Source of the DNA: Mucilaginibacter kameinonensis
GTDB taxonomy: Bacteria > Bacteroidota > Bacteroidia > Sphingobacteriales > Sphingobacteriaceae
Direction: 5' to 3'
DNA length: 64,000 nt
Assembly: GCF_003675385.1 (NCBI RefSeq)
Contig: NZ_RCWZ01000003.1
Span: 310,001 to 374,000 of the forward strand
Under the pieces are notes generated by a model. It was given only the letters and a program-made list of their open reading frames with translations, was not told the DNA's origin and made no database searches. Positions 34,560 through 42,217 of the stretch are shown one piece after another. A program made the position numbers and the translations under genes. Numbering within the stretch: the first letter of the stretch is position 1; each line of letters opens with the position of its first letter.

Positions 34560-34952
34560 ATGAATAAAGCAATCAACGAAACACTTAAAAAAATATTGAT
34601 TTTGGAAGACAATCAGGATATTTTAGAAATCCTGCGCGAATGGTTAACCACTGCCGGCTATGAAGTAGCTGCTTACGACACGGTCACCGACATTATCGCC
34701 CTGACCGAAGCACAACAACCAGACCTGGTTTTAATCGATTATCTGTTAGGCGGTATAAACGGCGGTGAATATTGCGCCCAGCTTAAGAAACATCGTACAA
34801 CGGGACATATCCCGGTCATCATGCTTTCAGCCCACCAGCGGGTTATCGACTCTTTGGGACACTACGGCTGGGATACTTTTGTCGCGAAACCTTTTGATCT
34901 TGAATATCTCACGAAACAAATTAATTCCATGATCAATGAACAAGCGAAGTAA
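34560..34952 (+). CDS. Single-domain response regulator
   Basis: A 130-residue CheY-like receiver with the acidic pocket in LILEDNQDILEIL, phospho-acceptor Asp in LVLIDYLLGGINGGEY, Ser in VIMLSAHQ and Lys in FVAKPFDLEYL. All catalytic positions are present. It has no output domain, so it acts by protein interaction or as a phosphate relay. It is divergent from the phytochrome/CheB-CheR-kinase operon with about 280 bases between starts, a frequent arrangement for a partner receiver. Confidence 0.88.
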   Translation: MNKAINETLKKILILEDNQDILEILREWLTTAGYEVAAYDTVTDIIALTEAQQPDLVLIDYLLGGINGGEYCAQLKKHRTTGHIPVIMLSAHQRVIDSLGHYGWDTFVAKPFDLEYLTKQINSMINEQAK

Positions 34953-35315
34953 ATTCATTGGGGAATTCGGATCTCTACGGTGGCAAACTTTATTTGATAA
35001 AAACAGCTTGGCATACGATCTGCCAAAAATATATCAAGGGACGGATGTCAATGTTTAATCAGCGCCAACGTCGGAGATCATCCAAGCGAAACAGCGCTGA
35101 GTACCATCGCAAAGACTATGGGACACTGGACCTATCTGGTATGCCAGGATGCTAAACAAGCCATCCTTACGAACGCTTAGCGGACGAGCATGTTAAATAA
35201 CGCCAATGCTTTATCTAAAGTAGTCCCTCACTGAACTGTCATCGGTCCATGCCCAGGGTCAGTGAAACAAGGTTTTATGTCGGAAATATCAACGCAGCGA
35301 AATTTTGACATTGGG
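34953..35315. other. Intergenic region with a frameshifted coding trace
   Basis: Between the receiver and the heat-shock gene, one plus-strand frame from 34954 gives SLRWQTLFDKNSLAYDLPKI and ends at TAA near 35058. A shifted frame then continues with LISANVGDHPSETALSTIAK and GHWTYLVCQDAKQAILTNA to TAG near 35179. Together they look like part of one unidentified protein with an indel between. No start or family could be assigned. Confidence 0.35.
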
Positions 35316-35356
35316 ATGCTGTAAATTTTTCATCAAAACTGAAATTTTTGCAGCAT
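35316..35356 (+). promoter_or_regulatory. Long imperfect hairpin upstream of hsp20
   Basis: Two 17-base arms beginning ATGCTGTAAATTTTTCA and ending TGAAATTTTTGCAGCAT pair with only two U-U mismatches and one G-U pair around a 7-base loop. It lies about 100 bases before the hsp20 ATG. It has no T-run, so it is unlikely to be a terminator; an operator or a 5' leader RNA structure is possible. Confidence 0.45.
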
Positions 35357-35442
35357 CGAACGCAGTTTTCGTAATTGGCATACGGCTTGATCTCCCATGA
35401 CCAGTTTAATTAACATTATAAGTTTCAAATCATTAATTTATT

Positions 35443-35449
35443 AAGGAGG
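35443..35449 (+). promoter_or_regulatory. Strong Shine-Dalgarno sequence of hsp20
   Basis: AAGGAGG stands 9 bases before the ATG at 35459. Such a full-strength site is rare in this window, where most genes have none, and suggests a very high translation rate for the heat-shock protein. It also fixes the start codon. Confidence 0.7.
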
Positions 35450-35458
35450 AAAAGACCT

Positions 35459-35899
35459 ATGACATTGGTTAAATTTAATCCAGTTAAAAACAGTGGTTCA
35501 TTAATCCCAGGCTTTAATGATGTATTCGATTCTTTTTTTAATGACAATTTCTTTAACGACCGCCTGACCAGTCGTGTGCCTGCGGCCAACATTAGTGAAA
35601 CTGAAGACCATTACCACGTGGAACTGGCTGCGCCAGGGCTGCGAAAGGATGATTTCAAATTGAATCTTGACCGTAACGTACTGAACGTTTCGGTGGAGCA
35701 AAAGAGCGAGCGCAACAGCAATCAAAAGAACTATAGTAAACGCGAATACAGCTACAGTTCATGGGTTCGCTCATTCACGCTTCCGGATAGTGCAAACGCG
35801 GAAAGCATCGAAGCGGCCTATACCGATGGCGTGCTGAAGGTCGATATCGCCAAACGAGAGGAAGCTAAAATCGTACGACGACAGATTGAAATTAAATAA
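35459..35899 (+). CDS. Small heat-shock protein, Hsp20/alpha-crystallin family
   Basis: A 146-residue ATP-independent chaperone. The N-terminal arm (VFDSFFNDNFFNDR) precedes the alpha-crystallin domain (about 40-140) with YHVELAAPGLRKDDFKLNLD and the late strand ADGV-like AAYTDGVLKVDIAKRE. It binds unfolding proteins in large oligomers. Strong Shine-Dalgarno at 35443 and an upstream hairpin suggest stress-controlled expression. The C-terminal IEIK carries the usual I-x-I/V motif used for oligomer assembly. Confidence 0.93.
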   Translation: MTLVKFNPVKNSGSLIPGFNDVFDSFFNDNFFNDRLTSRVPAANISETEDHYHVELAAPGLRKDDFKLNLDRNVLNVSVEQKSERNSNQKNYSKREYSYSSWVRSFTLPDSANAESIEAAYTDGVLKVDIAKREEAKIVRRQIEIK

Positions 35900-35921
35900 G
35901 CCCACTGACCGTAAAAACCAC

Positions 35922-35942
35922 ACGGCCCCAAACCGGGGCCGT
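35922..35942 (+). repeat. GC-rich hairpin after hsp20
   Basis: ACGGCCCC and GGGGCCGT form a perfect 8-base stem with a 5-base loop, 22 bases after the hsp20 stop. No T-run follows, so it may stabilise or process the transcript between hsp20 and the following small genes rather than terminate it. Confidence 0.55.
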
Positions 35943-35953
35943 AATTAGTCATC

Positions 35954-36247
35954 ATGGAATCACCGTTTTATTTATTAATGAGCCTGAAAACACCCAGGAG
36001 TTATGAACCCTTCGGAGAATTTAACCTGGGGTTTGACCGGCAATCAGCCTACGATTTATTTGATAGCCTGGATGGCAACCCAACAATCGACGACCGTTGC
36101 CCTTTCCATATCGACCTCATCGAAACCGTTGACGCCCTGCCGGAAAAGATCCGCAGTAAATGCTGCAAGCTGGAAGAACTGGGTAACAATATGAAGCTGA
36201 TTGCATTGGAAACATTCAGGCAAAAAAACTTACAGGAGGAAAAATGA
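35954..36247 (+). CDS. Small protein of unknown function
   Basis: A 97-residue soluble protein (starts MESPFYLLMSLKTPRSYEPF, ends RQKNLQEEK). I do not recognise its family. It is 54 bases after hsp20, co-directional, and overlaps the next tiny ORF by ATGA. That next ORF begins within a Shine-Dalgarno-like GGAGGA formed by the last codons of this gene, a sign of genuine coupled translation. Confidence 0.6.
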   Translation: MESPFYLLMSLKTPRSYEPFGEFNLGFDRQSAYDLFDSLDGNPTIDDRCPFHIDLIETVDALPEKIRSKCCKLEELGNNMKLIALETFRQKNLQEEK

Positions 36248-36330
36248 TCACCAAAATGTTGCTAACCCTGCTACTGATAGCTGCGGCACTTATTTTGTTT
36301 CGCCGGAATGACGATGGCTGGGCCTGGTGA
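36244..36330 (+). CDS. 28-residue single-span membrane miniprotein
   Basis: A short ORF MITKMLLTLLLIAAALILFR followed by RNDDGWAW. It is one hydrophobic helix with a positively charged cytoplasmic end. Its ATG overlaps the upstream stop (ATGA) and is preceded 3-4 bases away by GGAGG. Its stop overlaps a GTG start of the next ORF (GTGA). The coupling on both sides supports expression. Function unknown. Confidence 0.5.
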   Translation: MITKMLLTLLLIAAALILFRRNDDGWAW

Positions 36331-36656
36331 CCACCAGGCTTTTTGAAAGGGCCTTCTGTGTGTGCTACAACGGCGCAAAGGTGTTTATTTCTAAGGTAAG
36401 CAGCCGAATACAACTTACAACTACCACGAATCAGGCCAATGAGGATGTATGGCACGGAATTGGCATGATGAACAACATAGGCATCATTTATATTAACAAT
36501 GAAGAAACCGAGCCGGGAGAAAATAACATTACCTGCCTGTTTGCCGAGACTGATGGTTCGCTAAAATTGTTCATAATGAGGCACATTACAATTTGTTCAT
36601 GCTCTTACCATTCACAGGCCCGATCGCCTGACCATCATATATCAATCTACCTATGA
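36327..36656 (+). CDS. Small protein of unknown function, GTG start
   Basis: A 109-residue ORF starting at GTG within a GTGA overlap with the membrane miniprotein and ending at 36656, 4 bases before a strong terminator. It contains NNIGIIYINNEETEPGENNI and a Cys/His-containing tail but no recognised domain. The position between a coupled gene and a terminator supports reality, while the composition is not compelling; it could also be a 3' untranslated region. Confidence 0.4.
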   Translation: MTTRLFERAFCVCYNGAKVFISKVSSRIQLTTTTNQANEDVWHGIGMMNNIGIIYINNEETEPGENNITCLFAETDGSLKLFIMRHITICSCSYHSQARSPDHHISIYL

Positions 36657-36660
36657 AGAA

Positions 36661-36684
36661 AAGCCTCGAATGAGGCTTTTTTTT
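36661..36684 (+). terminator. Rho-independent terminator of the hsp20 transcript
   Basis: AAGCCTC and GAGGCTT form a perfect 7-base stem with loop GAAT, followed by eight T. It ends the plus-strand set that begins with hsp20. Confidence 0.85.
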
Positions 36685-36799
36685 CTACCTTACTATCTGT
36701 TTTTTTGTACATATGAATATCATTATCAAATCAGGCAACCTTTTGTATGACTTTTTTTAAAGACAAAAACAGCCTCAAACAGCAGAAATCAAGTAATTT

Positions 36800-37330
36800 C
36801 TATGCCACTGAAGTGACGTACTTCGCAGCAATAAGCAGCATTAACGTCCTGTCAGCTTTGGCTTCATCGTAATTCTCCCGGATTAACTGTTTAATCTGGT
36901 TATTTTTCAATTTGACCGCCGCTATCTGAAGAATCTGAAATGATGCCATTTCCATGCTTTCAATATTGTGCAGATAAAACAAAATGGACATATCGCGTAA
37001 CTCGTGTTTTTTTGCGTGCAGTTTGATATCCTTAAAAGCATCATCTACCAAACCGGCTAATCCGCCGAAGTTCCCAGGATCGATACTGCTGTCGAGTAAA
37101 GCAAAGATCAGTTCCATCCTTGCCATTTGTTTTTCTACGTCCTCCACCGTTTCTGTGATGGCATGCCGGAGATCCTTAAAATGGGCCTCAGCGGCGATTA
37201 CCGGAAGGTTTGCAACCAGATGTGCTTTCGCTGCATAGATTTTATTGAGGTGGCTAATAAAAAACGACTTCAGTTCTTCTTTCGCCAAACTGATTTTATG
37301 AGCGTGGCCACCAGGTTGTTTTTCCATCAT
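36800..37330 (-). CDS. DUF892-type ferritin-like protein
   Basis: A 176-residue homologue of the protein at 11600-12121: FFISHLNKIYAAKAHLVANL, HFKDLRHAITETVEDVEKQM and SMEMASFQILQIAAVKLKNN align through the length. It is all-helical and cytoplasmic, and a role in stress tolerance is assumed from the family. The gene follows the receiver at 37349-37711 by 18 bases and is probably co-transcribed with it. Confidence 0.75.
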   Translation of the reverse strand: MMEKQPGGHAHKISLAKEELKSFFISHLNKIYAAKAHLVANLPVIAAEAHFKDLRHAITETVEDVEKQMARMELIFALLDSSIDPGNFGGLAGLVDDAFKDIKLHAKKHELRDMSILFYLHNIESMEMASFQILQIAAVKLKNNQIKQLIRENYDEAKADRTLMLLIAAKYVTSVA

Positions 37331-37348
37331 AGCTATAATTTCTTTCTG

Positions 37349-37711
37349 CTAAGATAGGTATTGTTTAACATGCATCAATAACTCGTAAATATCAAATGGT
37401 TTCCTGACAAAAGCGTTAGCGCCACAACCTGCAGCGATCAGGTCAAGATCGGTTTCTGCCGAAACCAGCATCACCGGCAGACTTGCAGTCTCGTAATTAG
37501 ATTTGATTTCCCTGCAAATCTCCGATCCCGACTTTCCGGACCCTACAATATTTACATCCAGCAAAATAAGATCCGGGTGGATCACCTGGATATATCCCGC
37601 AGCCTCGCCCGTGTTGGATAAGACAACATCGTACCCAGATTCCTGGAACACGATGTTCAGTATTTCGAGGATATCCTCATCGTCGTCAATGACCAGAATT
37701 TTTTTTGACAT
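37349..37711 (-). CDS. Single-domain response regulator
   Basis: A 120-residue receiver with all key positions: acidic pair in VIDDDEDILEIL, phospho-acceptor Asp in LILLDVNIVGSGKSG, Ser in VMLVSAETD and Lys in AFVRKPFDIYELL. A short insertion (VGSGKSG) follows the phospho-Asp. There is no output domain or adjacent kinase. Its tight link to a DUF892 gene suggests a role in stress response. Confidence 0.88.
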   Translation of the reverse strand: MSKKILVIDDDEDILEILNIVFQESGYDVVLSNTGEAAGYIQVIHPDLILLDVNIVGSGKSGSEICREIKSNYETASLPVMLVSAETDLDLIAAGCGANAFVRKPFDIYELLMHVKQYLS

Positions 37712-38044
37712 ATGCTGCGAGCTTAATGGTTCAGTTATTACAAAACCGTGTCCAAAGCCTCGTAAAATAATAAAAAAAAATCACGAAGGTAATTTAAGGA
37801 ACAAACAACAGGATTTACTATTAATAAAACGGTGAAGTGTTCGACATAGACTACAAGTTGTTTTATTAAATGGATTTTTCGATCTGTTTGTTTGTAAGCT
37901 ATTTACCTCAGGTAGCCAGGGATTTTGAAGGGCTTTTGCAAAAGTGGCCTAAATTGGAAGGAAATGCGTTTGAGAGTTTAAAAAACGTGCCATTAGCCAT
38001 GCCTGGTACGAAATTATTAAGAGGGTGACTGTTAAATTAAACAA
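37712..38044. other. Intergenic region
   Basis: About 330 AT-rich bases between the receiver gene start and the terminator of the cold-shock gene. A 52-codon plus-strand ORF (37870-38028, starting MDFSICLFVSYLPQVARDF) has no ribosome binding site and no recognised relative, and is not called as a gene. Confidence 0.45.
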
Positions 38045-38077
38045 TAAAAAAGCACCTTTCTATTAAGAGAGGTGCTT
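38045..38077 (-). terminator. Rho-independent terminator after the cold-shock gene
   Basis: On the minus strand AAGCACCT and AGGTGCTT pair over a 12-base loop and are followed by TTTTTATTG. It lies 20 bases beyond the csp stop. Confidence 0.8.
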
Positions 38078-38096
38078 CACATAAAGTTATAGTGAA

Positions 38097-38288
38097 TTAA
38101 GCTACTTTTACATTTACTGCCTTGGGGCCTTTGAGACCTTCTTCCACATCAAAACTGACAATACATTCTTCGCGAATGTTGTCAATCAGCCCTGTAGAGT
38201 GAACAAAAATTTCGCCTTCACCATTGCTAGGTGTGATAAATCCAAACCCTTTTGTGTCATTAAAAAACTTTACTGTTCCTTGTTTCAT
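38097..38288 (-). CDS. Cold-shock protein (CSD family)
   Basis: A 63-residue single-domain RNA/DNA chaperone with RNP1-like KGFGFITP and RNP2-like EIFVHST motifs and the family start MKQGTVKFFND. The ATG at 38288 gives the normal 63-67 residue length; an in-frame upstream start at 38363 adds 25 basic residues not found in the family. A good terminator follows. The upstream region to the divergent HTH gene (about 350 bases) leaves room for the long leader typical of csp genes. Confidence 0.92.
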   Translation of the reverse strand: MKQGTVKFFNDTKGFGFITPSNGEGEIFVHSTGLIDNIREECIVSFDVEEGLKGPKAVNVKVA

Positions 38289-38409
38289 TTTATGATAATT
38301 AATAAGTTGACAATCAATTAAACCTGCTTGCGCACTAAACGCTTTACTTTTTCGCCCGCGCACCTTTTAACCGCATCACTGAAGGTACTCCACAAGAAAA
38401 AGATTTTAC

Positions 38410-38427
38410 ACATGGTTTAAACCATGT
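38410..38427. promoter_or_regulatory. Perfect 18-base palindrome between csp and the HTH gene
   Basis: ACATGGTTTAAACCATGT is its own reverse complement. It lies 122 bases before the csp start and about 210 before the divergent HTH gene, a position suited to an operator for a dimeric regulator. The regulator is unknown; the adjacent HTH protein is one candidate. Confidence 0.5.
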
Positions 38428-38635
38428 ACATATTTCTCAACTTATTTACATTCTATGATACATTCGTGCCTTGGAAATAGGAGCAAGAGGAAAAATTCCT
38501 AACTTACGATGGTAACCCTTACTAGCCCTTAATTCATAGAATTCCATTTCCTTTACTTCATCAAGCTATATGGTTACAATTCATCTGTAAAATTATAAAC
38601 CATAATCTAAGCCATCTTTAATAATTCAGCGCGAT

Positions 38636-39097
38636 ATGAACAATGTTGGGATTTTAACAAGCGATACAGCCCTCAGACTGATAGGTCCGGTAACCACAGC
38701 AGATGCCCGAATAGTCCATCGTGGCGAAATTGTGGAATCGGTTGCACGCCGGAGCCATACAGGATTAAGTGAAATTTCAGGAAAAATCAGGGTTAGCCGG
38801 CAAACCATGTACAGTTGGTTTAAAAACCCCATTCTTGATATGGCCGATATTATAAAAATCGGCGCTGTAATTGAGCACGACTTTTCCGGGGAATTTCCCG
38901 CTTTAGCAAATGAGGAAGCGCTGTCTGCATTGAAAATCCAGGATGCCGATCCTTTACCCGGTGAGAGCCGAAACCAGGCTATGTATTATTGGATGGAAAA
39001 ATACATCCGTCTGCTGGAAGGATATAACGAAATACTCTGTTGCAAATCGGACCGTTTCGATAGCAGCGGGCATAAGGAACGCAAGCCGGTTTACTAA
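38636..39097 (+). CDS. Helix-turn-helix protein
   Basis: A 153-residue protein with an HTH in the middle (about 42-75: HTGLSEISGKIRVSRQTMYS then WFKNP), preceded by a short strand region and followed by an acidic helical segment. The motif resembles XRE/transposase-like HTH units that start single-gene regulators in this phylum. It is divergent from csp. No repressor partner or catalytic domain is visible. Confidence 0.7.
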   Translation: MNNVGILTSDTALRLIGPVTTADARIVHRGEIVESVARRSHTGLSEISGKIRVSRQTMYSWFKNPILDMADIIKIGAVIEHDFSGEFPALANEEALSALKIQDADPLPGESRNQAMYYWMEKYIRLLEGYNEILCCKSDRFDSSGHKERKPVY

Positions 39098-39571
39098 TTT
39101 TTGAAAGGGCAAAAAACGCAGAAGTTAAAATACTTTTTCGACAAAGCAGCTTATATTTTCAGCCGGGACAAACTACTTGGGATAAATACAATTTCAGACG
39201 GGCTTCGTGTGCTGAGAAAGATCCGATGATTTTCATTCTATCTGTGTTTTGCTGATCATTTAACATCATTTAGAAACATGGAAAAAGTCAATTTATATCG
39301 TAAAGTTGCCCGGCCACTCACGGCGCTGACGGAAGGCTGATTATTTTGAAAACGCTATAGCATAACACTTATCCTGAACAGCCATGGTTGATAAAGTTCT
39401 TGACGAGGCGTCACCCACTTGGTTGGTGCCCCGGGTCGTTATAACAGCGCGGAAAAAATCATTCATCATCTGCCTCATTTTAGTATTATCCGATAGGTCG
39501 TTTAACAAGCCGGAGGTAAATAGTTCACATCGGATAGCTAAACATGTTGGCGCTTCATCTGTTACACTTCA
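39098..39571. other. Intergenic region upstream of the lipocalin gene
   Basis: About 470 bases with short open stretches only. The frame from a TTG at 39101 reads KYFFDKAAYIFSRDKLLGIN to a stop at 39227, but has no recognised family. No terminator hairpin for the HTH gene was found. Confidence 0.4.
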
Positions 39572-40123
39572 ATGAAACAAAAAACCTGGAAGATCGGTCT
39601 CGCTGCTGGTGTGGCCGCGGCGGCTGCCGCAGTAGTATTGAATTCTTGTGTAACCATTCCAAAGGGCGCTAGAGCCGTGCGGCCTTTCGACCAACAACGC
39701 TATCTCGGTACCTGGTATGAAGTCGCGCGGATGGATTTTAAGTTCGAGCGTAACCTGTCTGATGTCAGTGCCAGCTATTCGCTTAACGATAACGGGACGA
39801 TCAGGGTAGATAACAAAGGCTACAACTATGTCCAACAAAAATGGAAAGAAAGTATTGGGAAAGCCAAACCCGTCAGGGACGCAGGGACAGGCCGCCTGAA
39901 AGTATCTTTCTTCGGTCCGTTCTATGCCGGTTATAATGTCATCGCGATTGATCCGGATTACCGTTACGCTTTGGTGGCCGGCAATAACCTGAACTATTTA
40001 TGGCTGCTGTCCCGGGAAAAATCTATGCCTGCAGCAACCCAAACTGCCTACCTTAAGCAGGCCCAGGCTTTGGGTTATGATGTATCTAAACTGGTTTGGA
40101 CGAAGCATGAACACTCCAATTAA
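39572..40123 (+). CDS. blc: Outer-membrane lipocalin, Blc family
   Basis: A 183-residue lipoprotein. The signal peptide (residues 1-26) ends in the lipobox LNSC, so Cys26 should be lipidated. The lipocalin fold follows with the G-x-W signature YLGTWYEVARMDF and the later YRYALVAGNNLNYLWLLSR. Bacterial lipocalins of this type bind fatty acids or lysophospholipids and are linked to membrane stress. In several bacteria the gene is found near folE and photolyase genes; here it lies 19 kb away from folE. It appears to be a single-gene unit. Confidence 0.92.
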   Translation: MKQKTWKIGLAAGVAAAAAAVVLNSCVTIPKGARAVRPFDQQRYLGTWYEVARMDFKFERNLSDVSASYSLNDNGTIRVDNKGYNYVQQKWKESIGKAKPVRDAGTGRLKVSFFGPFYAGYNVIAIDPDYRYALVAGNNLNYLWLLSREKSMPAATQTAYLKQAQALGYDVSKLVWTKHEHSN

Positions 40124-40498
40124 AAGGGCAAACACAGTCTTTATTTAGTGCAAACTGCCTTGCCGGTGTGTTGTTGAAAGCACATGCAAAACAAATACAC
40201 CAAGACCCGTTACAGCGAATTACAGAGATTTCAACAACTCCTTAAAAAATTAAATCAGAACAGCCCGGAATGACTGCGAGAATAGTCCGCTGTTCTAAAT
40301 TGATCGAACAGCAACAGGGATGATGCGGCTATGCCTGCAACGCTGGAAGACGATTCTGATATCTATGAAAAGGATTAAACGAATCAAAGCGGCCCTCCAG
40401 AAAAGGATCATTGAGTAACTGGGAGCAACTCCAAAACAAAACCAATGTCATTTGCAGGGTAACGGGTACGCCGGAATTAGCGAATGGCAGCGCTCTGA
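40124..40498. other. Intergenic region
   Basis: About 375 bases between the lipocalin gene and the end of the sulfite-oxidase-like pseudogene. Several very short open frames are seen (for example 30 codons at 40182), none recognisable. It may contain further degraded coding DNA. Confidence 0.4.
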
Positions 40499-41193
40499 TC
40501 AGTCGTCATAGCGGTCATTGCGCCAGGGGTATGCAGTATTGGAATAGCCGCGTTCTTCCCAGAAACCTAACTTATTTTCGGTGAGGAACTGAATGCGTTT
40601 GATCCATTTGGCACCTTTCCACGCGTAAAGTTGCGGCGTAATCATGCGGCAAGGGCCGCCATGCTCCAGGGGCAGCGGCTGGCCGTTAAAGGTGTGAACT
40701 AAAAGCACATCCGGCTTGAACGCTTCTTCCAGTGCGATGTTGGTAGTATAGGTGTCATAACCGTGGCAAAGCAAATGGGCGGCTTCGGCTTTGGGCAGCA
40801 CCAGCGCGGCCAGGTCGAGCAGGCTAACGCCTATCCAGTGCATGTCCAGTTTCGACCAGTTGGTGACGCAATGAAAATCGGAAGTATCGTTGGTTTGCGG
40901 CAAGGTCAGAAAATCCTTCCAGGTCAATACCACGGGGTGCTCAACGGCGCCATCAATGGTCAGCCGCCAGCGTTCCTGCGAAATATTGGTATGGTAACCC
41001 AGGTCGAGAACGGGCCATCTGACTGTAGCATTCTGGCAACCGGAATGGTTGGCATGCCATACTGATTGAGTCTGCCTGAACCTTTTGGCAGGTCATCCGC
41101 CATCGACGGCGTAGACTGTATCTGCTCTTCGAAACGCGCTTTGCGTTTCATTCGCGCCTCGACGATACGTTCGAGTTTTTTTAAATCTTCCAT
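40499..41193 (-). pseudogene. Sulfite-oxidase-like molybdopterin oxidoreductase, frameshifted
   Basis: The first frame (41193 down to 40960) gives MEDLKKLERIVEARMKRKA and YGMPTIPVARMLQ of a sulfite-oxidase-like (YuiH-type) protein, then leaves the family sequence. A shifted frame picks up at about 41017 with WPVLDLGYHTNISQERWRL and continues through VLTWKDFLTLPQTNDTSDFH, CVTNWSKLDMHWIG and GGPCRMITPQLYAWKG to the normal end. The molybdopterin Cys (HCVTNWS) is intact. One missing base at about 41018-41030 accounts for the break, so this is a very recent pseudogene or a sequence error. It follows the monooxygenase gene by 8 bases. Confidence 0.85.
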
Positions 41194-41201
41194 ATGCTAA
41201 T

Positions 41202-42076
41202 TTATTCATTTAAAGCTTCTGCAAGCAAACGGTAGGATCTCAGGCGGGCTCTTTGATCGTAGATATGCGAGGTAGCCATCAATTCATTGATGCCCGAACG
41301 GCTGATGAAGTCATTCAATTGGGCTTGAATCGTGGCTTTGCTGCCAAAAAATGAATAAGTTAACATCTGCATGGCGGCTTCCCGCTCGGCAGCACTCCAG
41401 ATGCTGTCCATACTTTCCACCGGAGGAGGCAAAGGTCCCCTCCTGCCGGTAATAATTCCCTTGAACAATTGCTTTAATGAAGTGGCCAGATATTCCGCGT
41501 CCGCATCGGTATCGGCGGCTACCACATTTACGCAAGCGATGACGTAAGGCTTGGATAAATACCGTGATGGCCTAAACATATTCCGGTAAAGTTCGATGGC
41601 CTTAAAAAAATAAGCCGGCGCAAAGTGGCTGGCAAAGGCATAAGGGAGTCCCCTGGTGGCAGCCAGCTTTGCACTGTCCAGGCTGGAACCGAGTATCCAG
41701 ATCGGGATATTTAAACCCTCACCCGGAACGGCGTTAACGCCGTTCGTATGATCACCGGCAAAATAATGCTGGACTGAGGCTACATCCTGCGGAAAATGAA
41801 AGGCCGCATTCATATTCTGGCCACGTATGGCCAGCGCTGTTGCCTGGTCACTGCCCGGTGCCCGGCCCAGTCCGAGGTCATAAGTCCGGGATATAAGGTT
41901 TCCAGGGTACCGAACTGTTCAGCTACCACCAACGGCGAATGGTTGGGCAGCATAATGCCACCTGAGCCGACACGAATAGTTGCGGTTTTACCTGCCACGT
42001 GTCCGATCAGTAAACTGGTGGCCGAACTGGCTACGCTCTCCATATTATGATGCTCCGCGAACCAGTAACCGCATTC
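41202..42076 (-). pseudogene. Luciferase-like (LLM) flavin monooxygenase, truncated and frameshifted
   Basis: Family sequence begins at about 42076 with [20 protein letters not shown], so about 40 N-terminal residues, including the first barrel strand, are missing. The frame from 42043 runs through [20 protein letters not shown] to YPG and then shifts near 41879-41889. The shifted frame reads [20 protein letters not shown] and continues into [18 protein letters not shown] and the rest of the protein to 41202. A single missing base explains the internal break, but the N-terminal loss needs a larger event, so this gene is truly dead. It was likely co-transcribed with the sulfite-oxidase-like gene. 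Confidence 0.85.
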
Positions 42077-42217
42077 AATTTTTTTGTTAAAAAATGTTAA
42101 AACTATTGTAAGATTTTAAATAGGTTTTTTTATTTGGACCGTCAATTTTTAACTCTTAAACCATTTTTTTTTCAGCATTTTTTGAAAGCTATTATTAATC
42201 ATTTTAGTCGTTGAATT

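Noticed and set aside
34958..35155. Plus-strand ORF of 65 codons after the receiver gene
   Set aside because: Its sequence is basic and repetitive (QRQRRRSSKR) while the two other frames carry better protein-like sequence; treated as a shadow of a remnant.
39384..39575. Plus-strand ORF of 63 codons before the lipocalin gene
   Set aside because: No recognised family or ribosome binding site, and it overlaps the lipocalin start; probably chance.
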